A stretch of DNA of 64,000 nucleotides from Sitta carolinensis (Eukaryota; Chordata; Aves; Passeriformes; Sittidae), in the NCBI GenBank assembly GCA_032173965.1, contig CM063288.1, forward strand, positions 13,000,501-13,064,500, read 5' to 3'. The number at the start of each line of letters is the position of its first letter. Position 1 is the stretch's first letter. Position numbers and translations under genes: made by a program. The notes under the pieces were generated by a model, which was not told where the DNA came from, searched no databases, and worked only from the letters and a program-made list of their open reading frames with translations. Positions 38,053 to 48,725 of this stretch are shown here, one piece after another.

Positions 38053-41000
38053 GATTCCATAAGGTCTTTCAGCTCATGCTCTGCAGGTGGTCAGTTAAGA
38101 TTAACATTCATGATTTTTTTTACCATGTAAACTGATGAGTTTATCTTTGACACCAAATAATGTTCATATTTAACATTTTTAATCATTAGTAGAATACATG
38201 CACATAATTAAAGTACATTTTTCTTATATTCATGTATTTCTTTTCCAAGATTATTTAGATTGATAAATAGTACAAGAAGTAAAATAAGTATGCCCACATG
38301 GGGAATAATATGAAACAGCCTTTTCCTTGCTAGATTCTCTCAGTTTTGGGGAAATCGCATTTTAAAACATTGCTTCAGCCATTGCATGTTTATTGAAGCA
38401 GAACAAAATTTGGGTACCATTTCAGATTTGTTTACTACTGCAAGAACAACAGTCATTCTCTGTCCCTGGGGTACAACAATAGAGAAGATTAATAGGATTG
38501 TTCTTCCCAAGAAAACCTGACATCAAAAGGCTAGAAATGGACTTTCCTGAGAAAGGTCAAAGTGGAGGACAATTTATAGACTTAGCAGAGCAGAGCACCT
38601 AAGTCAGTTCATATGAAATTACCTGTATGACCCTAAACTCAGTTTATTAGTGCAGTGCTGCACCTGGCTGCTAAACTCTGATGGATGCAGTTGTCCTGTA
38701 CATGGATTTGAATGGCCTCTTCATATACTCTTAATCCCAGGATTAGAAAAGTAGAGCTTTGTTTTTATTTATACCTTTTAGTAGCACAGCTCTATGAACA
38801 GTGCCCTCTCAGCTGAGTAGGCTAAATCAGCATTTGTCCTGGGATGGAGGAGAACCTGCCTAGGCAAAAGGTGTGCTTTGCTGTGCCTATCACAGCTGTA
38901 GGAATACCTCTCTTCTCAGACAGTGTGAACTGCAGGTCAAGAGAGGGCCAAGAGGAGTCTCTGCTCAGTTTTCCAAAAATACAGCCAGACCTAGAAAGAG
39001 CGTGGTTGTGACTGTCACCATTAATGCCTGCAGAGATTTGTTTGTCCTGAATTTTTAATATGGGAGGGGGTTTTGTACATTAACTAGAAGGCAGGTCTGT
39101 GTTCAGAGCATAGCAAGGGCTGCTTTGAACCCATCAAGCTTTTCCTTCACAGCTTTGCAGCATCCCAGTAATACTGGGGGTGGGTTTCTTTTTCTCTTTC
39201 TTTCTTGCAATGTGGGATGAAAAATGATGAGGTAACTTGCCAGCCTTCATGCAACTGGCAGATGGATTATATTAATATCATAAGAACATATTGTTCCCAA
39301 TGCCTGCTTAAAAGAAGAAATGCTATATCAGGCCTAGATTCAGCAAAGTTCCAAGGAACGTGCCTGTATTTTTTCCTCCTTAGCAAAGTAATAATATGTT
39401 ACGTACATATCTGATTTAATTGAAATAGACATTTTCACTGGTTTACCTCTGGACTGAGGCATTAGCAACACATGAGAAAGTCAATATTCTCATGCCAGTA
39501 TTTTGGTTCTGATTGTTTAATAACATTCTCTGACCCAGCATGACCAAGTGCTACACACAGCTTTCCTAGAGTAACTACAACACTGTGTTGATATTTGAGA
39601 ACATGAAAGATTGTAAATAAGAGCCAGGACTTGTCAAGATGTGGAAGACAATTTCAGTTGCTGAACTGGGATCTAAAGAATGTTTATAAGAAACCAAATA
39701 AGGCTGAATATTTAATACATTGTGATCCCAACTCACTGTGAACATCATCTTGATTCTGTTGATTATACGTAGTGACTGTATAGATGCCATTTCTGCATTC
39801 TATCCCTCATACTTCACATTAAGGAGAAGGTTGCCAGTAGTGAAATCTTAAATTCAGAATAGACATTGTGGTATGCAGTTAATGAACAGTCAGACACATC
39901 AGTAGCTTTTGCATAGCTACTGTACAACATAGGCACCTCTGGTATTTTCAACAGGTACAGTTATATTCATATATACATACTAAGAGCTCTAAGAAACCTG
40001 TAACATGCCTTGATAGTATATTGTTACTGCAGACAGTTACTTTTACTGTTCAGAGAGACTGAGAATTCTGCAGATGATGAAACTGTTTCTTATTCTCTTG
40101 ACAGGGATCTGAAGAATATTTCTCCTTTTTTTCAAGCACCTTGCTCCAAAGAGAGCAAGCAAGATTTCTTCTTTCATCTAAAAACCGTACTTCCAATAGG
40201 GAAAGTACAAAAGGGAATATTCCTGATTAGATTGTATCTTCCTTAGCTCTCCTTCCACTCGTGCAGCAGCAGCACCACTTCTAAGCTTTGAACAAACTGC
40301 ATTAAAATTAAAGCCATTTCATTCAAAAACCTGTTCCATTTCAACAACTCTGGTCAGGACAGAGATAATAGAGGACTGGGAGAAGGAAAGAGTCTCTTTT
40401 ATCTCCTGAGAATGTCTTGAAAACATTACTTATAGCGAAAGAATGCAACTAAACAACAAAAAAATTAACAAACACATAAGCACTGGAGTTGTTCTCTCTT
40501 TTTCTAATTTGTATCCTGAAGAAAAGGATTTAACTATGACAACAGGCTGTTTCCAGGGAATTAACAACCTGTACCTTTAGCCAATCTGTCTTTTCACACA
40601 TTCTCTCTCTGTCCAGCTCTGTAATTCTGGCTTGCAAAATGGATTGAAGCAAGTCAAAAAGAATGCAGCTATTGGTCTGATTCTTGAAATAGATCTTCAT
40701 GGGAAATACTATTAATATTTTTTTATTATTACTTATGCATGGTGTTGGAGCATAGAAAGACTTTTGCTTGATTATCTCATGCACATGTATTGAGATATAA
40801 CTAAAAAGACAGTGCTTGAAAACTTTAGGGTATAATCAAAGATCCGTTGTGGTTATTTCATAACCAAGGGGCTCAGATTTACAATGAAGTGCTGATTTTA
40901 GAAGATTTAGGATAATTTCCCTCCAAATAAAACAGTTTTAGGTGCAACAGAAAGGTAGGAAGATGTGTACTATGATTTCATTGCTCCTGCTTTTAGGAGC

Positions 41001-43531
41001 CAGCTAACCTTTCAGAGGCTGGGACTGTGGAGAATATATTCACCAGGGAGGTGAAGAACACTGATGGATTTACTAGTATCTCCTTTCTATTTTATTACCA
41101 AAACAAATAGCTGTCTTTTTGATATACAATTCCATAGGTTGGCTCATAGAACATGTAAGGTGGAACACTGTCAGGATTGAAATACAATAATTTTTTACTT
41201 TAGCAAGGCCAAGATTTTGATCCATCATAGGTTTCAGTGTTTTAGCTTTTATAGTGAAAGGATGTGTTCTCACTTCATATGGTTTTGTTGTTCAGGGTTT
41301 TTTTTAATAAATTATGACCCCCAGTACCTTTCAAACTTTTGATGAGTTTCAACCAAATAGATTAGACAGACAGATCTTTCTCCTAAAACTCCCCAGAAGC
41401 TGTCCCCTAAATAGAGGACAAATCTTTAAATAATGCTTCTAATTGCAGAAGCCAGTTCTGTCCTTTACCTGTTTCAAAAGAAGCCAGTAAGCAAGTACAT
41501 ATTGGACCACTCTATACAAACTTGCTTGTGTCCTCCTGTTGACACATGTAACATTTCCATAGTTTATAATGGATATTTCAAACCAGGAAAAGTCTATGGT
41601 AAAGATAACAAGCTACTGCTAACAGTAAAAAAATAATAAATAAATACAGGTAGATCCCCAATTCCTGGTGGACTTCACTCTTAGAGACTTCATTGTTTAA
41701 TAGAATACAGAGCCCTAATCAACATCATCTGTAAATCTGTGGGAGCTGCCTCTGACATTTCTGTCAGCACCAGCACAGGGAGTGGGAAGGCGCCAAAAGT
41801 AGGCAACAGTAGATGCTGAAGAGGGAGTGTTCTGAGACATGACCCTCACATGCCTTATAGCCACGGGGACACACCAACATTCAAATAGGATCCAGGTCTG
41901 TGGTCCAGCCCTTCTGCTAACAATTGTATCCACTCTGGACAATGAAATATGGGTAGAGAGTGACAGTGGTTGCACTGGAGGGCTGGGCTAAAACTGAAAT
42001 TCTTTTTCTGCAGAAGGAAGTGTTAGTACATACACTTTCTCACTTTCTCAGCTTACTCTTAGAAAAATTTGTGAGGTACAGGTTATTGCAGGTGCCATGG
42101 GAGTAGCTGATGGTGCAGTTTGTGTCCTTTCAGAGAGGGAACCAGGGATCTCCATCACCTCTGGGTGACCCTTTAACTACATAACTGCGTGACAAAAGGG
42201 GACATGGACATGCCCCTCTGAAATACTTTTTATGCTGATGTCCAAACTGCTAAATAGGTGTGGAAAATGTGTGCTAGCCTGAGTTGCTGCTGAAAGGAGT
42301 GCCTCCCACCAAAAAACACATAGGACTCCAATACTACCAAGTTTTACACAGTTAGCCTTAACACCTTTACTAATACTTATTACTCTGAAAATTCAGGATC
42401 TGTGAATTCTGTGTATGTTATAGGGCTTGAGGGCTATCACAGTGAGATTTAGGCACACACTTCCTCTGCTAAATCTAATCTATGGACTTCCTTCCAGATT
42501 GTTGATTGCTAGAGTTGAGTATATCCTTGTATAGCTTAAATCACTTTTCACTTTCTTGGCTGTAGTAGGTTGCTAAATACTCACACATACTGTGAAAAGA
42601 TTAACACTTGTTCAGATGTAAGGTGGCAAAAGAGCTGTTGGTTCTTAAAGATTCTGTAGCAGCTGCTACGAATCTGGAAAAGTTCCTCCAGGTAAAAGCA
42701 CAACCCAATCTACTGTCTTATTTCTGGGCTTCCTCAGTCAACTGGGACTAATTAAGATAACTGGGCTATAAAATGGCAGTGAAAAGCATTTCCTGGCTCT
42801 TCTGGATAGCTGATTTGCTGGGGTGGATTTTGATGCATTATGAGCGGTAAGAGAAATGGAGCATGTTAATGTTACTGGCCAGGGAGAAGGGGAAGTTGTG
42901 GAATTCAATGCTCTGCTAGAAACTTGCCCTCTTAATGAGGTGATCATAAAATGCCAATTCCCCAAAGCTAACACATATTTTTGTATAGTATCTTTATTTT
43001 TATAGGGCATAGGGATAGCTATTTTTCCACTCTCTCTGACAGCAGGCTGACCAAATACTACTCAAAGGAGTACTGTGGCTGCACTAGGCTTTCCTCTTTC
43101 CTTTGGCTGTACAGTTCTCAATTAGCTTTTAAGTTGCATTATAGATCTGCTAACAGTTGTGCAGTTAAATCATTAATTACCTTCACAGTCAGTTGGGAAC
43201 TCAATTTCACTTTGGTTTGCAGTTTGTGCTCCACAGTAGATTACTTAGCAAATCCATAAACATCTTCAGACAGTATAATTTAAAGAAGTTAATGATGAGG
43301 ATGTTTAGATAATTTTATCACAAAATAATTCTTAGTTAGACATGTGAAATAGTGTTTATGTGGAAGAGGGTTTAGCTATGCAAATATCAGCCATGTTAGC
43401 AAATGGAATTAAAAATTATGTGAGGTTGTGGATTTTTTTCCCCCAATGAATAAGAAAATTATTACTATTGTTATTATTTTTATTTCTGTTTAAAAGAAAA
43501 AGGGAGAAATAAGGATTTAGAGAATACCTAG
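38053..43531. other. unique non-coding DNA
   Basis: No repeat family is recognised. The minus-strand frame 41715-41975 sits in a locally more G+C-rich stretch (about 41640-42000) and has no recognisable domain. 38480-38500 shows a short chance likeness to U6 snRNA that does not extend. Remaining frames are short. Confidence 0.65.
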
Positions 43532-43640
43532 ATTGGGTGTCAAAACATCTGAGATTGCTTCTAGGTCTGTTTCTGACCTGTGTTCTAAGCAAGTCTTTGG
43601 GCTTCTGAATTCTAGTTTATTTTCACCCTTTATCTATTTA
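43532..43640 (+). mobile_element. MIR-like ancient SINE
   Basis: The order of landmarks follows the MIR centre: GGGTGTCAAAACATCTGAG (cf. 'ggagtcagacagacctggg'), CTAGGTCTGTTTCTGACCT (cf. 'cctggctctg...tgacct'), AAGCAAGTCTTTGGGCTTCTG (cf. 'gggcaagtcacttaacctctctg') and TCTAGTTTATTTTCACC (cf. 'cctcagtttcctcatc'). It is strongly diverged. Confidence 0.5.
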
Positions 43641-44968
43641 AATTAGAAGATCTTCAGCACAATCTGTTGTCAATATATTTACACCTACTTCAGTACAGTC
43701 CTAATTTCAGTTTTCATGCTGTTGAAATATTCTATTGTTACTAATAGATTTGCATTCAAATGCAGCAAGGCTTTTAGGTGTATTGTGGGTTTTGTCTTGG
43801 GATGGAGACAAACGTTTCTACTGCAAAGTCTGTTGATTTTCTATGCAATCTAATTACTCTAGGGTGTTTCAAGGCCACCTTAGTCCAAACATGATTTGCT
43901 TTGAGTATAGAGGCCTGGACTTGTTTCTCCAGACAGAAAAGCAAAGCTATCTGTAGAGACTGTTATCACCCTGTCTAAATTGCAAGAATAACAGCAGAGA
44001 GAAGCAGAGATAATTTTATAGTGGCTGGTGGTCATTTATCAGGAAACAAGAGTTACAGGAGAGGTCTGGTATTAAAAGAGGTGTTCCAGCATAAGAAGAA
44101 ACACTCAGAAGATCACTATTTTCTGAGATCTGATGAGGCATTGCTACTAGAAGGGTAAAGTGTTTAAAATTAAAGTTGTCACTTTGCCATGTGTTCTCAG
44201 ATTGGGACTGTCTTACCTTTCCTTTCCAAACAGACTGAAAATCAAATTGAACATGTCTCCCACCTATTTTGCTGTGTTAGTGACAGGACTGTAGCTATGG
44301 AACAATTGTTTTTCTCCTAAGTCATGAAACTGGAGAGGAGATCAGAGTTCAGAAACTGGTGTGTAAAAATGGGAGTTGAATTCCTGTGAATGGAAATGCT
44401 CCCCCTCATCCAGCAGAAGATAAGTGACACTGCTGTAGACTCTGCCCCCCTAAATTCATAAGAAAAATAGAAGAACCTGGGCTGAAAACAATAGGAAGAG
44501 AAAGAGAAGGTCAGTCAGAGCTATATTGAACGGCTCTAGCCAGATGTCTCAAGCTGACATCTCCTTTTATGGATCTGAAATTTATTTGGATGAAGGCTGA
44601 ACAGTTAACAGCATAGAGCTTCAAATATAATGGTATTGTGTATAAAATTGAATGAAAACACAGAAGCTTAACAGAAAACTTTGCTTCCTCTAATGTGATG
44701 CTATTTTGCATTTGACTCCCCACTGTTCCCTGGGAAAGGCCAGCATGCAAAACGCTCTTTATAGTCCTTCATTAATAATTTGCCTCCATTATGTCAAGCT
44801 GTCTTGTTCCTCTTGTGCAGTAAGAGGGTAAAAGAGCTCTATTTTGTAATTATAATCATTCAACTAACATGATAATAAGGAAATGTTTTGTTTGCAGCGC
44901 AGAATTTCCTCAGTCTTCTATGGTACAATTTTAGCCATGACTATACAGTTGACTGATCTATAAACAAT
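43641..44968. other. unique non-coding DNA
   Basis: No further element is recognised. From about 44740 to 44930 the sequence is rich in homeodomain-like words (ATTAATAATT, GTAATTATAATCATT) and could be a regulatory block. The minus frame 44511-44750 has no recognisable domain. Confidence 0.6.
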
Positions 44969-45426
44969 TGAGGTGGGTTGACTGTGGTTTGACATCAGGT
45001 GCCACCAAAGCTGCTTTATCCCTGCTCTCCTCAGCTGGACAGGGGAGGGGAAATGTAACAAAAGGTTTGTGAGTTAAGATAAAGGTAAGGAGAGATTCAC
45101 CAGTTACCACAAAACAGAACAGACTTGGGGAAAATTAATTGAATTTGTTGCTAATCAAATCAGAGTATGGTAATAAGAAAAAAAAAATCAAATCTTTAAA
45201 TAACTTTCTGCTACTCCTGCCTTCTTCCTGGGCACAGCTTCACTCACAATTTTCCCTCCCTCTTCCCCCAGCAAGATGGGGGAGAGAAGCTGCAACCAGT
45301 GTATCACACACAGTCTCTGCTGCTCCATCCCCCTCAGGGGCAAGGCTCTCACACTTACCCTGCTCCACCATGGGTCATCACTGTTTCTCTCCTGCTACCA
45401 AACCTTTGCCATGAAAACCCAATACA
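44969..45426 (-). mobile_element. avian endogenous retrovirus LTR (solo, shortened)
   Basis: The segment begins TGAGGTGGGTTGAC and ends AAAACCCAATACA. Between them it follows an LTR I recognise from bird genomes: 'gtgccaccaaagctgc', 'cctcagctggacagggga', 'gagattcaccagttacc', 'gacttggggaaaattaatt', 'aatcaaatcagagta', 'cctgctaccaaacctttgcc'. I infer minus orientation from where an AATAAA falls in intact copies. The middle is much shorter than in long copies I remember (collapse near 45376). Five-base flanks (ACAAT, GAGAG) do not match, so a target duplication is not evident. No viral coding sequence adjoins. ERVL-class is my best guess. Confidence 0.75.
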
Positions 45427-47361
45427 GAGAGCTATATGACATGATTGGAGAGAGCAGCAATACATTTTACAGAAACACCAAGAAAATGCACATTATTTCA
45501 CACAATTTTTTTGAACTTTGTAAAATTTAAAAAGCTGACATTTCAGTACAGAATAGCACTGAAAAAAAGTGAAAAGCAGAAATGCTTTATTAATATTTTG
45601 AGGTTTAATCCTTTATTCTCTGCAAATGTAACTTGACAAAAATTGTGTCAGTATCAGTGCTTTGGTGATATCAGCAATCTGTGGGATGTTATCCGATTTG
45701 GTTTTCGTTCTATTTGCAGCTACTTTTCCCCTTTGTCCTACTTTTAGGAAAGTTGGTGTGAATTTTAAATATTTGCAAAAATGTTTCTATTCTGTCTGGC
45801 CAACCAGCTCCAGGAGCATCATTACCTCTTTTCCTAAAGGCTGAAGGGAATTGATGCATGCCAAATTAAGGACAAAACAGAGACATGGTAGGCAGTCCTC
45901 TGTCTATGCTAATGGCTGCACTTCTCGCACACTCCTGAGGATCTGCTGTGAATCTTGTCATCTGCCAAAGAGTCATGTTAAATCTGTTTGATCTGTCATA
46001 TTTTTGTCACCTGTGCTCACTGAGTGTCTTGTGCTCAGCCTTGTGCAGTACCGTGTGGTGCATGGTGCTGGCAGAATTGGCTGTGTGGTGCTTGTGAGCC
46101 ATAGGGATGTGTGACCTGTGTGGACTCTTGATGTGTGAGGAAAGGCTCACTATGGGCATGCTTCAGCTTGCTCAGAAAAGAGAGGAAAGCACACACATTC
46201 CACTTAAAAAATCTTCGGGGAAAGGGAATTGTACACAACTTCCTGAAATCTTTATTAAAGGGGGTCTTAGCACAATAGACCAAGTACAAAGGCAGCTTTT
46301 TGTTCCATGTGGCAAATATATCTTAGATACATTAAAGATACTGTCTTAGCCCTTTTTTTTTTTTTTTTTCCTGAAGATAGGTTAGAGAAATTTAGCATTA
46401 AAAGAAAAGCTCAAAAAGGTAAATTCACTCTGTACTGGATCTTTTAAACAACGAAGTCATTCTTTCCCAAGGAGGATTTTCTATCTGAATTGTTCCCTCT
46501 TGTTGATGAAGACTATCTGTAGAATTTGGCTCTCCTACAAGTACAACCATGAATAATGCATGTTGACTAGGAAAGAATGGACAGCAAATAACAACAGGAA
46601 ACAAATACCACACTTTGCAGAACAAATTTCCAGGTGCACAATAATTCCTTCTAAAATCTGTGAACCTCATGGGATTCTCATATATTTTCATGAACACCTG
46701 CAAGCAATAAATATCCTGATGCTGCATATTGCGGCTGAATTTGCTGCCTTCATTGTGTGTGGGAGAAATCGTATTCGTATATCTCATCTGTCTCCTGTGT
46801 CAAGCTCCTCTGCTCTGCTTGGCTGTGCTGCAGTTCAGTGTAAATAGTGGGAGAGTTTGCAGCTACCTCACACACTGAATAGCTTCTTGTGGGGACCCTG
46901 TTTGCAGGCAGGTAAAGAATTGCCACAGGACCTGATTAAGTTTGCAGGGAGTACCTGACATATTGTTGATAAGGGCCTGCTAAGGGACCAGTCCTTTCTT
47001 CTGTCTCCCATTCAGGCATCCCACATGGAGCTGATGGAAGGAAGGGTGATGTTGGTGGGGCTTTTCTTGTGTTTACCCTGCAGTGAGGATTTATTCCACC
47101 TGCTACTGTAATTTCTCACTCTGACATTTCTACAAAGTCTTATATTGAGGTAACATTGATAAGGCCTTGACAGCAGTGGCTCTAAGAGATAAGACTCACC
47201 AGCAGATAAAAGAGGATATTGGCGCACTCGTGGACAGAACTCCAGCATTGAAAAAATGTGGAGGACCCCACACAGTCCTCCGTAGTTTTCCTTCACTGTG
47301 AAAAACTGAATTAATTTGTGATATATGGTTTTAGTTAATGCATTTTCAACAAGTGCTGTGA
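45427..47361. other. unique non-coding DNA
   Basis: Holds a T17 run at 46353-46369. The minus frame of 120 codons (46425-46787) and the plus frame 46560-46847 overlap and have no recognisable domain. No dispersed repeat is seen. Confidence 0.65.
46353..46369. repeat. T17 homopolymer
   Basis: Seventeen T between TTAGCCC and CCTGAAG. No parent element is recognised. Confidence 0.85.
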
Positions 47362-47496
47362 TTTTTTTTTTTTTCAGTTGAAAACAGTCTGGAACAAAAA
47401 AAAACCAACAAAACAAAACAAAACCAAAAAAAAAAAAAAAAAAAAAAAAAACAAAAAAAACAAAAATACCAAACCAACCAAACAAACCCCAACAAT
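47362..47496. repeat. T13, spacer, then A/C-rich tract with A26
   Basis: T13 (47362-47374) is followed by a short spacer and about 100 bp of A with interspersed C, including A26 (47426-47451) and AACCAACCAAAC units. The layout repeats that at 14467-14715. The 186-codon minus-strand frame (47012-47572) owes its poly-F/poly-C middle to this tract and is not credible as a gene. Confidence 0.9.
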
Positions 47497-48044
47497 TTAA
47501 AAAACAGAGTAACTCAAAACTTGAGCTTGGGGAAGTGAGAGGAACACCTTCCAGGATGGCTGATGTTGGCAACTGAGGGAAGGGAGTCAGATCAGCATGT
47601 AATTCAACTCAAACAATGGAATTTGACTGCCAGGAAATCACTTCTGTTAGTGTTTCCTCATTTTGAACTTCTTTATTTATATATTCAATTGAGACAATGA
47701 GAATACAACCCTTCACCTGACTCAGGTGCAGTAATAGCAAAGAAAAACAAGTAAAGCCCATTGTTTTTTATATCATGAACACTGAAATAAAGTCAAGAGA
47801 ACCTCAAAGGTTGTGTACCTGGAAGCAATGGATCCATTCCCCATGGACAGAAAAGCCATGTGAATCCCAGGAGATTTTCATCTCTCTGTGGACTAGTCTA
47901 AGAACTAGAAACATTTTGTACCTTTAGGTGATCATGTGTTGCAACAGAATTTGGGCACAGCAGTACTATTTCACAATCATGAGGAACAGGACAAGATATG
48001 TTTATAATTTCTTCTATATTCATCTTATCCTGCCCCTTCATTCC

Positions 48045-48047
<3 letters not shown>

Positions 48048-48078
<31 letters not shown>
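48048..48078. repeat. A31 homopolymer
   Basis: The longest homopolymer in the window. No AATAAA or variant is found in the 40 bp upstream, and no flanking duplication is obvious, so evidence for a retrocopy tail is poor. Confidence 0.9.
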
Positions 48079-48080
<2 letters not shown>

Positions 48081-48517
48081 AAAGCTGTTTCACTCAGTTG
48101 TGCTAGAATTCTCATTCTCCTCACCCCAAGACAGATCAATGCCTCAACCGTCAGTGTAAGAAACATTTCCCAAAAGAATTTCTGGGCTTAATAATTCACC
48201 TTTGTGCCAACAGGTATTTTTATGAGAAAGCCACTGGATCAAAGTGGCCCTTGTAACAGATCCAAATATGTCACATTGTTTGGGTTTTTTCCAATATACA
48301 CTTCAATAAAGAATGCATGCACTTTGACAGTGCAGAGACTTTATAATTTGTAAATGGAAAACCTGGAGATCATTAATTAGGCTTCAAACTACTAGAAGGT
48401 GAGACAGCCTGTGGCTGTATGTTTTACAACTAAAGCTTGTAGCTAAAATAAGTTGCATATTCTGCATATTTTACAGCTAAGAAAGCACTATGCAAATGGC
48501 ATAAGACTAAGGACGAG

Positions 48518-48725
48518 AACACTTCCTTAGTGTTTTGGAAGGGTATCTGGAACGTGTTACCCAGAGAAGTCATGGAGATCCCATCACTGGAATTATTGAA
48601 GGCCAGGTCGGATGGGACTTTGAACAACCTCTCCTTGTGAAAGATGTCCCTGCCTGTTGCAGAGGAGTTGAACTAGCTAATCTTTAAATGCCTTTTCCAA
48701 CTCAAGTCATTCTGCGATTCCATGA
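48518..48725 (+). mobile_element. CR1 LINE, 3' end
   Basis: Plus-strand CR1 landmarks in order: 'ttttggaagggtatctggaac', 'cccagagaagtcatggag', 'catcactggaattattgaag', 'gccaggtcggatgggact', 'gaacaacct', 'gatgtccctgcc', 'gttgaactagctaatcttt', 'ccttttccaactcaa'. It closes with the CR1 terminal repeat ATTCTGCGATTCCATGA. The insertion is 5'-truncated, about 210 bp, and covers only the 3' region. The minus frame 48430-48627 overlapping it is spurious. Confidence 0.92.

Noticed and set aside
38470..38500. Resemblance to U6 snRNA (AGAGAAGATTA word)
   Set aside because: The likeness covers about 20 bases, and neither the 5' end nor the rest of U6 is present.
45139..45414. Proline/serine-rich open frame
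   Set aside because: It lies within the LTR, which is non-coding.
47012..47572. 186-codon minus-strand open frame, the longest in the window
   Set aside because: Its centre is poly-F/poly-C encoded by the A/C and A26 tract. The ends have no recognisable domain, and the frame exists only because the tract lacks stops.
48048..48078. A31 as the tail of a processed pseudogene
   Set aside because: There is no polyadenylation signal within 40 bp upstream, no recognisable gene sequence and no flanking duplication.
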